From Entomortierella parvispora (Eukaryota; Mortierellomycota; Mortierellomycetes; Mortierellales; Mortierellaceae), in the NCBI GenBank assembly GCA_963573315.1, contig OY752143.1:2480001-2544000 (forward strand): a stretch of DNA of 64,000 bases, given 5' to 3'. The position numbers and the translations under genes were made by a program. The notes beneath the pieces are model-generated. The model was not told the origin of the DNA. It made no database searches and saw nothing but the letters and a program-made list of their open reading frames with translations. Each line of letters starts with the position of its first letter. The stretch's first letter is position 1. Of the stretch, positions 22,643 to 35,000 are shown one piece after another.

Positions 22643-24555
22643 ATGTTTGCCACCCAGCGCACTGCCATCGCCCTCAAGGGCCTCCAGGCCATGTCTGCCA
22701 AGGTACACTCCACCCTCCTCTATCCTCTCCCTACCTCTCATTCCCTCCTCCTCTCCCGCTGTTCACTGCGATTTAAAGACATTTTCTGCACCTGCTTCAG
22801 CCTCCTTCCATGGATTGGTCCTTGCATGGAATGAATAAATGCACCATGACCGACTTGCTAACCTCATTCCTTTTCCCTCTAATCAATCTAGACCGCCATG
22901 CGCTCCATGGCCACCTCTGCCCACACCATGCCCGGTGCTTTCAACGCCAAGAAGAACGCCAACGTAAGGATACTTCTGTTTCTACCTTGTGTAGCAAGGA
23001 TGATGCCGGATTACAATAGCTAGCCAGTCGTTGCCACCAAACTCTGGAGACTGGAGTTGGGATCACCCAGTGCTTGCCTGCTACCTGCTTTTACTGGAAT
23101 GGAGCTTGACAGCAGTTTTATTCCAAGGGCAGGATGTCTGGCGATCCATAAAAGCTAGTCGACCTCTTGGACAGGTGCCAAATCTGGAGCAAGTTCTTGA
23201 TCTGGGCATTGGATGTCGCTGTCGATCAGACTCAGACTTGCTGGATTGTCGCCTACAACTGCTGCTGTGGATCGTCCTTCAACAGACAAAGCAACCAGAC
23301 CGTGGTTTTTGCGATGGAAAGGTTTCTAACAAACAACCGTTTTCTCAATTTCTTGTTCATAGGGCAACTACAACGTCACCCTCATCCCCGGTGACGGTAT
23401 CGGACCCGAGATTGCCGAGTCCGTTGTCAAAATCTACAAGGCCGCTGGTGTATGCTATCTTTGCGACAGAACGATAGGTTGCGTACAGGTCTTGACCCAT
23501 GAGTGCTGCAGCTGACGATCCGGCCATCTCTATATTCTTGTTTCTTAGGTCCCCATTGAGTGGGAGCCCGTGAGCGTTACCCCCGTTCTCAAGAACGGAA
23601 AGGTCGCTATCCCCGATGAGGCCCTTCACTCGGTCAAGAAGAACACTGTTGCCCTCAAGGGACCTTTGGCCACCCCCATTGGAAAGGGTCACGTTTCCTT
23701 GAACTTGACTCTTCGTCGGTAGGTGTTTGGATATCATGGACCTTGTCATTCAGATTGGGCTCTTTTGAGAAAAGTTTTCTGACTTGTGAATGTTCGTTAT
23801 TGGAATATAGTACCTTCAACTTGTATGCCAACGTCCGTCCCTGCAAGTCTGTTGTTGGATTCAAGACCCCCTACGACAACGTCGACACCGTTCTCATCCG
23901 TGAGAACACCGAGGGAGAGTACTCTGGTATCGAGCACGAGGTTGTTGATGGTGTTGTTCAGTCCATCAAGTTGATCACCAAGGATGCCTCCGACCGTTGC
24001 GCTCGTTACGCCTTCAACTACGCCAAGGAGACTGGCCGCAACCGCGTCACTGCCGTCCACAAGGCCAACATCATGAAGTTGTCCGATGGTCTCTTCTTGT
24101 CCTCTTGCCAGGAGGTCGCCAAGGAGTTCCCTGAGGTCAAGTTCGATGACTTGCTCTTGGACCGCGCCTGCTTGCAGATCGTCCAGGACCCCAGCGTCTA
24201 CGCCGATACCGTCATGGTCATGCCCAACTTGTACGGTGATATTCTCTCTGATATGAGCGCCGGTCTCATCGGTGGTCTCGGTCTTACCCCCTCCGGAAAC
24301 ATTGGTCGTGATGCCTCCATCTTCGAGGCTGTCCACGGTACCGCTCCCGATATCGCTGGCCAGGACAAGGCCAACCCCACTGCCCTCCTTTTCTCCTCTG
24401 TTCTCATGCTCCGTCATATGGGCTTGAACCAGTACGCTGACCAGATTGAGAAGGCCACCCTCAAGGTCATTGCTGACGGCAAGGTCTTGACTGGTGATCT
24501 CGGCGGTCGCTCCACCAACACCGAGTTCACCAACGCCATCATCAGCGAGCTGTAA
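22643..24555 (+). CDS. IDH2: Mitochondrial NAD-dependent isocitrate dehydrogenase, catalytic subunit
   Basis: Exons 22643-22702, 22892-22963, 23363-23449, 23549-23718 and 23811-24555 join to 377 residues. The first ~45 residues are basic and hydroxylated, fitting a mitochondrial presequence. The body follows the family from [11 protein letters not shown] through [70 protein letters not shown] to [20 protein letters not shown]. The sequence is closer to the catalytic type (yeast Idh2, animal IDH3A) than to the regulatory type. It converts isocitrate to 2-oxoglutarate with NAD+ in the TCA cycle. Exon codons are strongly C/G-ending, as in highly expressed genes. Intron 2 is unusually long (399 nt). 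Confidence 0.95.
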
Positions 24556-24699
24556 GTTGGCCCTTGTTTCTGTTTTTCTGTACACGTAGTTTAGTAACCT
24601 TCATCATACATCCACCCATCATATCCCTCCATAAAAATGAGCACGCTCAAAACATTTTAACAATTTCTCATGGACAAATTCAATAAGCGGGAAAGGGGA

Positions 24700-26375
24700 T
24701 TTGGCTCGTTGTCTCACTGCACCTTTGGTACCGATCAAATTGGCGATTTCGCGTGGAAGCATTGGCCGTGATCACACAATGCTTTCAGGTTCCAATCCTA
24801 TCGCTTCTGCTTGCCAACTTTGTTGGTCAAGAATTTTCGAATTTTACAGGATCGTTTACAACACATACTACAACAAGTATGTGATCAATGACCGGAAGCT
24901 GTTCAAGCAAGTCCTGACCGTTGTCTTTGTGTTTATGGCGCTACCCGTATTGTACGTGACGGTCCTGAAGCCAAGAGTCGAAAATCAATTGACTTTGGGA
25001 ATAAGAGGAAGCGATGGAGATCAAAATCGATCCGAGCCTACGTTCCTACGTTTGCCTCATTGGATCCAGATATTGCATTCTCAAAGGAAAAGGGCGTGGC
25101 GTTAACATTTGACCAGTTCGATGACCGTCTTCAAGAGGCCACATCAAAAAGGAACTCTCTCGCGCACTCGCTCAGTAGTGGAAGGTTTTAGGTTTTCAGG
25201 TGGCAGTTATGTATTGACCTCTCGTCGGCCGAGTCTTCTGGCAAGCCGCCTGTTGTCACAGGAGTATTGGTTCAGCTCGAAACCCATGGACCAGAGTCTT
25301 ATGGAATCTCCTTCGATGTCAAGTCAATCCGATTTCAGCATCAACAAGCCGAAGCAACAGTGGTAGTTATGTTGGCGCAGGTGCTGGTAGCACGAGCGAC
25401 GACATCAATTCCGAATGGGCTTCTTTTCTTTGGAACTAGGGATCAGACCACGAACATCCCTGTGATGACTGAGTAGCAATACCGATCCCTGTGGAGGTGG
25501 CATCTATTCCGTCCATGGCGATCAACGAAGGTGGCGGTGGTGACTTTGCTCAATCTGATGATCTTGACCGATATAAGAAATCGACTCATGAAAGCCATGC
25601 TTTGCCCTTCCTCGATGTGCTGACAACTGGCGCAGGAACTCAATCACTAAACACATTATCTTTTTAAAATTCTTTTAAATATTGTTGAATTTTAGCTGGC
25701 AAAGGGAAGCTTGGAGTCATTTGTTACGGAGATGCAGAAGCTTTGACAGAAGGACACGCGTTCTTGGTTTTTCATTGTTTTCACGACTGCAAACTTCGCC
25801 TAGAATTCCAGAGCTCCATGGCCCGTGATCAATGGCCTAAAGATGTTTAATTCGGGCTTGTCTTTGCCTGCCTTTGCCATAGCCGAAGCTCATGTTCTTC
25901 CAGCCCCTTTTCAAAACTCAAGTACGTTCCTGCCCTATTCTCTGTCAACAACGACAGTTCAACAACAACGGCAACAAATACAATCGCACCAACAGGCACA
26001 GTAACAACAAATGACAAAGACAACAGTGGCAGCAGCAACACTCTCTGGAGTCACCTCATGCCTTGGTCACACAACACTGGATTGACGCCTTCTTTAGATA
26101 GCCATCTACCTTGCCCCACGATTATTGTATTGACTTACAATATCTACTCAATCGGCAGAGGACAGTGGAGGACGTGTCGAGTTGACCCTTTGCTGAGACA
26201 TTGGGGCTGGATGTCCTCGGACCGCCTCTTCCACAGCCACCACCTCAACACTCGTATTTCGGCTTTGGTCACAAGAAGCGTGCAACGACAAAACGACCCT
26301 CCACCACGCAGCAAAAACAAAAAAACAACAACAGACAATCAGAACATAAAAACAACAATAAATTTATTTAATTGA
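24700..26375 (+). pseudogene. Decayed coding region of unknown family
   Basis: Coding-like stretches follow each other in changing frames with stops between them. About 24840-24990 reads a hydrophobic span (VLTVVFVFMALPVLYVTVL). About 25010-25190 reads YVPTFASLDPDIAFSKEKG. About 25260-25440 and 25500-25665 read VASIPSMAINEGGGGDFAQS. Open but shifting frames continue to 26370, rich in Thr, Gln and Asn. Splicing alone does not repair all of the shifts. The best explanation is a gene that has accumulated frameshifts. A multi-exon gene with unusual introns is possible. I do not recognise the family. Confidence 0.35.
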
Positions 26376-26532
26376 TTGCATGCATGAGCAACATTCTGGA
26401 ATCAGGTCGTCTGGGGGTATTTATTGAATATTATTGAAACTGTCAAGAAAGAAAAAAAGAAAAAGAACAAGGAATGGGGAGTAGACTGGAAAGAATGACA
26501 CGCCTGAGCATTGCGTCGTTTTCAACAAGTTT

Positions 26533-27450
26533 CTATACTCGTCCCTGGAAGAGTGGGGTGTTCAAATTCAAATGTCCCATGATCATATCCTTGACATCCT
26601 GAGGTGGCTCCAATCCCTAGAACACAGGCGACGTGTTGTTTTTGATTAATGCCTTTTGCTAGATTCGCGTCATCAGAGGGTAAATATTTCCTAGGGTCGA
26701 TTTTCCTTACCAGGGCGAAGGCTCGATCCCAGCGTTCGAGTCGCGTCATATCTGTACAAGGACCGTACTTTGAGGCCAAGTCAAATTGGCGAAGCAATTT
26801 TTCTTCGGCAGAGAGGTCACTCTGATGAACTATGAGGACATAGAGAAAGAAAAAATGGTCCTTAACATCGTTTCATTCTGTCCCCCCCACCTTCTCCGCC
26901 ACCCCCACCTTCCAGACCCTGTCAAAAATGTAAGTGTTACTCTTTAGCGTCGCTTCTTTCAATATAACTTACATCCAACATGAATATCACCGACGTTGGG
27001 TGCAATAAAGGCCTGGGCCTTCTTTCTGCTAGAGCTCCGAGTGCTGGCCTTTGAAACAAGAGCTGCAGCGGCTGCTTTAGGCATCGCTGGAACCTTTACG
27101 GACGCGCCCTTCTTTTGGAAGTCCGCGCGGTCGGAATCGTCATCGTCGTCGGATTGAATTTCGTCGTCATGTACAATGGTCAAGTCGTCTTCGGACACGG
27201 CCTCTTCTTCCTCATGGTCTTCTTGCTCATCCTGCTCATGTTCTTGCTCTTCCTCATCAGAGTCCTGGCCATCGTCAATTTCGTCGGACAGCTCTTCCTG
27301 GACAACCTTGGTCCTCTTGATGGAGGGTTTGACTAAAGTTGATTTGCCGGTCGCTGGCCGCTGTGCCAACGACGCCTTCTTTCCCCGCTGGAAGAAATTG
27401 GAGGCGACGTTGGTCTCGGCAGTGGAGGCGGTCTTCTTGGGAGGTGCCAT
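26533..27450 (-). CDS. DNA polymerase delta small subunit (Pold4 / Cdm1)
   Basis: Exons in transcription order 27450-26973, 26829-26711 and 26616-26533 join to 226 residues. The C-terminal 65 residues match the Pold4 family closely: LLRQFDLASKYGPCTDMTRL, then ERWDRAFALGLEPPQDVKDM. The N-terminal 160 residues are a Lys-rich start, a possible PCNA-interaction segment (NVASNFFQRGKKASL), and a long Asp/Glu run. Pold4/Cdm1 stabilises the Pol delta holoenzyme at replication forks. I chose the ATG at 27450 (MAPPKKTAS); the frame stays open to 27528. The exon 2-3 splice reconstitutes LGLEPP exactly as in the family, which supports the model. Confidence 0.88.
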
Positions 27451-28290
27451 GACGACTACGTGCGTTGTTTGTTTCTCGATGGAAGGATGGATGTGGTCTT
27501 CACCCGCAGTCAGTTGACAAGTCGACACATTTGCCGCAACCCTTAAGCCGCCACGACGCGGGGCTGAGTCATTGTGGTATGTTCAGCGTATGACCTGTAT
27601 GACCTTTCCGAGTCCATTCCAAATTGGAACAATCCATAGCCCCCCCCTTCAGGGTCGAAGTGTCCACATACTAGACTACAGTACTGTACTTAGACTCTTT
27701 ATTCCATCGAGAGCATGTTTGTACGATTGTGGCGCGACGGGTCAAAGGGGGCCCGACCTTAGAACCTTCCATCTCTGTGGACAACACATGCCCGCTTCCA
27801 TCGTTCAATTCGACGCCCGAAAGTCCAAATTTGCAGGGCATGTTCTGTTCTCTGTAACGGAGCCTCCTCTTTCGTTCCAACAATGCCCAAAAAGAAAGCT
27901 TGCAAACCTTGATGATTGCGCCCTCGCGGTAAAAGAGGAGTCGTTGGGAAAAAAAAAAAAACTGAGGGGAGGGGACTGTGCTCAAGTACAATAAAGTTTT
28001 TGGCAAAGTCAATCTTGTACGCATGTGGTCAACAAGTCAGGACAATGGGTTCTTTGCATGAAATGGCAAAGTAAAAATATTGCTGTTGCTGCAGAGCAAT
28101 TGGGTCTGTTTTTTTCGAATACGTATAAAAAGATGTGCCAAAGTCAATTGTCCACTCTTCCCCCTCCCTTTTTTTTCCTTTCATTCATTCAAACCATTAT
28201 CGACCCCTTTCACCCCTCCAGCGCAACCTTCCGCAACAGCAATCATCGCATAGAGATTTTCCAGAACACTCCATTTATCCTCTTGCAGCC
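27451..28290. other. Divergent promoter region (Pold4 / zinc-finger gene)
   Basis: About 840 bp between divergent genes, with a poly(A) run at about 27948-27960 and a CT-rich leader near 28155. Nothing coding is supported. Confidence 0.4.
28125..28132 (+). promoter_or_regulatory. TATA box candidate of the zinc-finger gene
   Basis: TATAAAAA about 165 bp upstream of the ATG at 28291, followed by a pyrimidine-rich leader. Confidence 0.45.
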
Positions 28291-29541
28291 ATGTCCTTTC
28301 AAACATCATCGAGTCGCCACAAGCACGAGTACTTGAAATTGGAGTATGCGAACTCGAGGATCCTTCACCACGAGATGCCTGTTGATCCTGACGTTCCTGA
28401 AAATGACGGACTGATGTTCGGAGCCGAGGCAATGATGCTCCCAGTCAGCCCCCAATCATATTCCTCACCAGAGCCCTACAGGCCCTTCAGTTCGGATAGA
28501 GAGTTCTTGATCCAAGAACTTATCACGCCCGTCCCGAACATGGCCGATCCATTCAGTTACCTTGACGTTGACGAGGTATCCGAAGAGCGACAGGATCATC
28601 TTTACTTTGGGCGCGCTTTTCAATTGCCCCAAATCCAAGAACAACAACCACAGAGGCAACAACAGCAGCCATCATACACGATCACCACTCCACAAACACC
28701 CACAAGCCTACCACCTTCACCAAACAGCCGGTACCCTCATATCTTGCCCTACTTTGACATGGACACAATCGGCGGTGACTCGATCTTGCCAGCAGAGGAC
28801 AGTGCTCACAGTTTCGAGGAGTTGGCCCGTCACTGGTCTCGAAGAACAGAAACAAACACCCTCAACGCACACAAGACGGAAGATGTCGATATTGAAATGA
28901 CTGCCTGGCAACCTCGAGCGAATCATCCAGGTCACTCCCTACCTTCTCCCTTGGTGACCTCCTTTGATGTAGCCCCTGTTTCGTTCACAAGAAAGAGGAA
29001 AATCGAGGACTCTCATGAGGATGCCATGGATTGCAAGCACCACCGCCAGTATGTTTCGCCCCCAGATTCACCAGAGATGGAGATGGACCGACTCAAGCTC
29101 TCGTCCCCCGCCGCCAACAATGGCCGTGTTCCTGGACAACATAATGTGGGTGGTGGCAACCATGACCGCCGTCGGCCCAGTTCTAGAGGCACCACCACCC
29201 ACCGAGGTCCGTCCTCCACCACAAGAAAGAACCTCGTCTGTCCCGTGTGCACCAAAAAGTTTACCCGTTTTTACAATATGACGTCCCATATCGACCGAGT
29301 GCACAACCAGATTCGAAAATTCCATTGCGAATACGAGGCGCCCGATGGCACAAAATGTAGGGTAAAGTTTTCAGCCAAGGGTGATCTGCAGCGTCATGCA
29401 CGGATACATAGCGAAGAGAAGCCCTATGGATGTAAACATGATGGTTGCGACCAAGTGTTTTCTCGAACGGAACAGCGCGATCGTCATCATACAAAGTGTG
29501 CGAGAACTTGTACGGATCCCGAATGCAGACACAATGCTTGA
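28291..29541 (+). CDS. C2H2-type zinc-finger protein, probable transcription factor
   Basis: A single-exon ORF of 416 residues. The first ~310 residues are low-complexity (Gln/Pro/Ser-rich, with a basic RKRK patch near residue 235) and look like an activation region. Three fingers fill the C-terminus. The first is canonical (CPVCTKKFTRFYNMTSHIDR followed by VH). The second has nine residues between its cysteines (CEYEAPDGTKC) and then the usual His pair. The third ends in Cys instead of the second His. A Cys/His-rich tail follows (CARTCTDPECRHNA). The finger order and long spacer suggest a sequence-specific nuclear DNA-binding protein. The target is unknown. The frame is open upstream to 28135, but the ATG at 28291 best fits the TATA and leader. 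Confidence 0.85.
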   Translation: MSFQTSSSRHKHEYLKLEYANSRILHHEMPVDPDVPENDGLMFGAEAMMLPVSPQSYSSPEPYRPFSSDREFLIQELITPVPNMADPFSYLDVDEVSEERQDHLYFGRAFQLPQIQEQQPQRQQQQPSYTITTPQTPTSLPPSPNSRYPHILPYFDMDTIGGDSILPAEDSAHSFEELARHWSRRTETNTLNAHKTEDVDIEMTAWQPRANHPGHSLPSPLVTSFDVAPVSFTRKRKIEDSHEDAMDCKHHRQYVSPPDSPEMEMDRLKLSSPAANNGRVPGQHNVGGGNHDRRRPSSRGTTTHRGPSSTTRKNLVCPVCTKKFTRFYNMTSHIDRVHNQIRKFHCEYEAPDGTKCRVKFSAKGDLQRHARIHSEEKPYGCKHDGCDQVFSRTEQRDRHHTKCARTCTDPECRHNA

Positions 29542-32028
29542 GATAGACAATTCATTCCTCTTTCTTTTGAATACGACTACTCTTTTCTTCCTTTCCTTCT
29601 TTCTTTTTTTTGCTGTTGTCTATACCCAGATGTTCGGAAGAATCCATATACCCTACCAGCCCCTCCATACCGTTCGAGTCAACCAGACCAATCATTTTTA
29701 TATTCATACAAGGATAAAATTGCTAGTTCAACTGAACAGACTACGAGTTGCTGGCTACGACAAAGAAAAAAAAAAAAATGCAAAATCGGGGGTTTTGCTT
29801 TGCCTTGCTTGATCTGCGCCTTGTGCACGAGGCGTGAACGGGAGGATGGGTCAAGAGGCGCAGTCCACCTTTTCCAGGGTCAGTGTCGACAAGAAAGAAG
29901 AGGTGGAGAGAGTGAGTGTGTGAGGGTTTTGAAAAAAAAAAGCGATACGTGTGTGACCAAGGGGGTTGGTGTATCGGGGCAAAAAAACAAGTCGAGACGG
30001 GTCCCCACTGCCTTTTTTGCATTGCGTGAAATCCTGTCATGTCAACACGACTGCATCTTCCGACCAGTGCAAGTGAGCGAGTGACTGTGTAACAAAGATA
30101 GCACCATGTCAAAGGGGACGAGGTCAATAGTGTCTATGTTCCTTGGAATGAACATCAATCACTACTCCAGTATCTCGGCGATTAATAACTTGAAGGAACG
30201 TGTCTTACCTTTGCCAGATGCGGATCATGAAGCAATATGACTGCAGAGATGGTCTGACCACGGGGAGTGAGGTGAGGCAAAGTGAGGTTTTGGATTAGCT
30301 AGAGACGAAAGAAGAGAAAGAGTTTGCTTTCCAGCTTTAAATAAGCACAGTCGCAACCTTTCGACTTTGCCCTACATTCAGTCCGAACTTGCAAAGACGG
30401 GAATGTTGCATGTTTAAATGAAATTCTTTTGAATCCACACAAAATGACTTCGCCGGCAAACAGACCATTTGGCATTTTGACTGAGTATTTTCTTGGTTCG
30501 TTAAAATCGTGGGATTGTCCGTCTTTGCAAGTCTGGATGTTAGAGATCAATGCTCTTGCTCGTGGCAAGGGGTCCTTATCACGTTACAGGTCAGGGTAGA
30601 TTGGGATGTCGCGGGGTGAATCTGAACTTTGTCGCGCTTCGACAGGGTAACGAGCTCGACGTAGCCCCTTCTCCCTTGTCCCAATTGGAGTTAAGAGGAA
30701 TTTGTTATGCGTGGATATAGTGATAACTGACCAAACCCATTGAGCTACAGTCCGTTATGAATTGCCAAGATCCTCAATGGTGGCCATGACCTTCAGCTAT
30801 GTGTTGTCCTAACGGTGGACCACTTTTTTTTTTTTTTTTTTTTTTTTTGGCATATCACAAAAAAAGCCACGTGATTCTCATTTTTTTGGTGGCGCAGATT
30901 CGGTGAGACGCGTCCCTGTCACAATCCGCGATTCACATTTTTTTTTTTTTTTTTTCACGCTTTGCGGGATGTTTGCCTTGTGAATGCAAGGGATCAAGTG
31001 TCAATTGCGAGCCCTCCCAGGGCAATGTTGTTTTGTTTCTCCGCACTCGTGTTCTTGTCAATTGATGGAAGGGAAGCGCGTGAAATGTCGCTCTCCCCTT
31101 TTTCCGTCCCATGATGGAGAGAAGGAAAATAACGCAAAAGACACTCGAGGCCCTGTGGGACAAAAGTCACTAGCGACTTCAACAACAACAGTTCAACCAC
31201 AACAATAAACAGGCCAGAACAGGTATCTCCTCCCACCCACGAAGAAGCTCAATTGAAAGAGAAAGAGTGATCGATTTTTTCGATCGATCGCATATAATTT
31301 TGGATTCTTCTCATTGGGTGAATCGTGTCAATTGTCGTCCCGACACATCTCCAGAACATCCCCGATCCAGACCCACTTGTCCTGTCCCCCTCCTAGTTTG
31401 CTCTTTGACGTTCATTCTGCAGAGACTAGACTACTTTTCATTCTTTAGTCCGCTCCCGCACCCACGAACGGTGGACATTTTTCCACCCCTGTTTTTTTTT
31501 TCTTTCCCTTCAAGACTTTGTTTGTTGAGCCCCGGGAGAGGATGACAGTAGCGACAAAAAGAAAAAAAAACGTGTGAGCCATAAACATGTTGTTCAGGAA
31601 TGGTAAAGTCCCGTCGTCTCCACGAGACGCAGTAAGGATAAACGACCAAGCGGAGCGCGTGCAATTAACAAACCCGGCGTCTATTTGGTGTAGAAAATGA
31701 CGGATAATCTACTGACAACTATGGCCAAAAGGTATCTGGAGGCCGAGGAGAAATGACGAGAAGTATCTCGTCAACACTTAGCAGGTCTTGAAACAACTCG
31801 TTACCCGTCGAGTTTAACCGAGTCTCATATTCTTTTCTACCTTGATCTACTCCACTCTACTCAGTTCTTTACGAAAAGTATAGGCAATTGAAGAGCAGGA
31901 GAAAGAGATAAAAAGGATCACATAATCGCCTTCGTCGGCGTTACATAATCGCTCACTCGCCCACTGCCGTTAGTATTTGTTAGACTGTTAGTCTCGCTTT
32001 TTTTTTATATTTATTGTTCTTGTTTTTT
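29542..32028. other. Large convergent intergenic region, no supported gene
   Basis: About 2.5 kb between the 3' ends of the zinc-finger and cyclin genes. It contains long T-tracts (about 30823-30848 and 30939-30957). On the minus strand near 30210-30700, short coding-like fragments are broken by stops (for example PHLTPRGQTISAVILLHDPH); they may be relics. I cannot support a gene or an RNA. Confidence 0.35.
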
Positions 32029-35000
32029 CTAAGCTGTGTATTTTCCTACGAGGAGATTCCAACACGTCTCGAGGTCATGATCCAAGGTAGCCAGATCAAA
32101 GTTCAAAAACGTCAAGAATTCAGCTTCCATACGATCCAAATCCTCTACTTGCAGGATCGTCGATGGTGTAGGCTGTTGATGAGGGAGGATGGTCGAAACA
32201 GACGGCAATTGGATCGTTGCTCCTGAGGAATGAAGGGTAGGAGTCATAGGAGATTGAGCGTCCACAGACATTGATGAAGTGGTGGTGGTCGAAATGGAGA
32301 GGGATGGACTGGCCAGAGGCGGGAGCGAGGGTGAGGAGACAGTCGAGTCCAACATTGGGATGGTGGCAGAGGATCTTGCATAGATGGGCAAAGTCTGGCC
32401 ACCGGTAGCGGTAGTGGAGGTTGAAACGGGTCGAGCTTGGAAAGAACCCAAGTTAAGGAGCCGAACCCAGGCATGGTTGGAAAAAATAAGCTCAGCGTGC
32501 AAACGCGATTCTAAGCTCATCCCATCAAACTCTGTTGGACTTTCCTGCAGAGGAGGGGTGATTTCACCATTAGGGCAGTGAGGTGGATCAGCCTTTGAAA
32601 GCTCAACACTGCAGCGATACTTGGCAGCAATGATGAAGGCGACGAGAAAGAGGCGGTGGGAGCATCCGGGTTCTCCTTTAGCCTCTGGATATTTCTATTT
32701 TAACATGGGAATGCAACATATTTCACAAAGTTAGCAATTAGACTCTTGGCAACTCTTGGCATCTGTATCTTTCTCCAGGATTTGGACGCCAGTACTTACA
32801 GCTTTCAGGCGGTCGACGTAAATCAAGGCGAGAGTAAGAGTCAAGTTGGGGTAAGGGATCTTCAAAAGAGGCTGAAGGGGTGATGGTAAAGACAGGGAGT
32901 GCTGTCGAGATGGAGCTCGGGGAGCAGAAGTGATGAAATGTCCTTCGTCTCGATGGTGCTGCGGCTGCGGAGTAAATTGTGAATGCTGTGCTGTCGTTCC
33001 TGAAGGTCCGTGGGTCATTCGCTGTTGATTGTGATGGGGGTGTGGGTGGTTGGAGTGGTCCATCATGACTGTGGGCGATGTTGGCGATGGTGGTGGCTGT
33101 GTACTATGTTGTGTCACAATTGAATTGTGTTCTAATGGATGTGGTCCAGCTGACTCTTCCTGCCTCCGATGTTCCTGTTGATGATGGTGGTTTCGACGGG
33201 CAGTATGGTTGTGATACTCTGGTGAATAGCGGTGTCTCCTGTTTGTTTCTGACTTGATAGGTCCTGGACCTGGGGGAAAGATCAGCCATAAAAAAAGAAA
33301 AAAAAAAGATGAGTTGTTGCACAGCCATGTGAGCCCTGACCATTGCTGTTGCCAAGGCGCAAGACATTTGGATTTTTGGAATAGTGCGTGTCGAAATGTA
33401 CGTACCCGAGTGCGAATGTGCAGCGCCACCATGGGTCGCTTCCTTTTTGCCGTGATATTCTTTTGGTCGTTGTTGCTTCTGCGATCGTTGCTCCAGAGTC
33501 GACTGCGATGGATCTGAGGATCGAGGAGGACTGACTGTCAATGTCAGGATGTGGCGGATATAGTTGGCCAAGGACATAAGTCGAGCCGCCTGTATTGGAT
33601 CTTTTTGAGGCTTTGTCCCTTCTTGTTGTTGCTGCTGCTGGGCTGCTGTTTCCTGCTGAGATTGCAACCGTTGTTCCTGAGATCTTGCATCCTGGGTCAC
33701 AGCGCTGGGAGGTGCAGGCGTTGGCGTTGCTGTTGGCTCCCAGCGTGACACGGTCAAGTGCGTGCAGAAGGCTAAAGAGCAGAGAAGAAGGGGTTCAGGT
33801 CAGACTAATGGTCTTTTGGATTTGTGTGCATGGATTGTTCCCGGAGGAGACCCCCGCTCTCAACTTTCTGCACGAAAGAGGAGTTGATGTGAAGCAATGA
33901 CACTGGCTGTGTTGAGGCCAAAGTGTAAAAAGGCAAATAGATTTTGCATCTGGACCTTGGGCCTGGCCTTGCTGTTGAAAACAACAAAGAGAGAGAACAG
34001 GAAAAAAAGGAAAAAAGGGGGAGAAAGGGACAAAGGTAGATCGGTCGGTGGACAAACAATCCTCTTGCCCAAAGAAAAAAAAAAAAAAGGGCTGTTTTTT
34101 TTTTGCCCACAATCTGATATGGGATGGATGGGATGGGATGGGAGGAAGAGGAGGGTTTCTTTTTACCAATGGTGCGGTATTCGACTTTTCCTTGGTCCAG
34201 CTTCTGAAGTCGATCAAAGCTCGACTTCATCTGCGAGCTCTGTCCCGAGTAGGCTCTTTGACTAACTTCGGTGCATCGTATACCGTGGAGTGTTGGATGG
34301 GAACTACCGTTGACATCCTCTTGCATCGACATGTGCTGTTGTTGTTGTTGTCCAGACGCAGGAAAGTGTGCAGATGCCGAGGAGTGATGATGGTGATATT
34401 TTGAAGGAGGCATGGGGGATAGGGACGATGTGCTATCCATGCTGCTGGTAGACACCCGTCGGGGTGTATCCAGGGCTGCTTTGATCCGATCAAAGAGCGT
34501 TGGAGGACGGGTATTATGACGTGTGGCATGGTGTATATTGGTGTGACTCCGAGGAACGTCGCTCGTGGACAATTTGCTGGTGCTGGCTACTGATGATCTT
34601 GACATTGCCGTCGCTGGCGAGAAGTCGGGAGAGGTAGGAGAAGGACCAAAGGATCCGAAATGTGGGTCATATTGATGTAGTTGCTGCTGGTGCTGGTGCT
34701 GTTGTTGTATTTGGTGCTGATGATGGAAATTACGCCCGTCAGAAGGATAATGATCATAACGGGGTTGGATATGTGCATGCTGCTGCTGCTGCTGCTGCTG
34801 TTGTATATGTTGTATATGTTGTATATGTTGTTGTTGTTGTTGTTGTTGCTGATAGTGTGGGTGGTGAAAGTGTTCTTGATGTGATTGAGGGTAAAAGTGG
34901 CCGTGTGTTGGCACACTCGCCTTTCGGATTCGAGGATTGCCCATGATCTGGTGAAGTGGATCATGGTGAGGGTGTCGAGGGGACAAGGTGCCTCTGTCCA

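Noticed and set aside
23797-24585. 262-codon antisense ORF over IDH2
   Set aside because: It is a shadow caused by strong codon bias of the sense exon; the sense protein is clearly conserved.
30690-30775. Minus-strand tRNA-like string (TGTAGCTCAATGGGT)
   Set aside because: No matching D-stem partner, anticodon arm or acceptor pairing can be folded.
33805-34217. Read-through of cyclin exon 1 into intron 1 (long continuous ORF)
   Set aside because: The exon 2 frame and cyclin helices need the GT-AG splice at 34166; the read-through peptide is homopolymer-derived.
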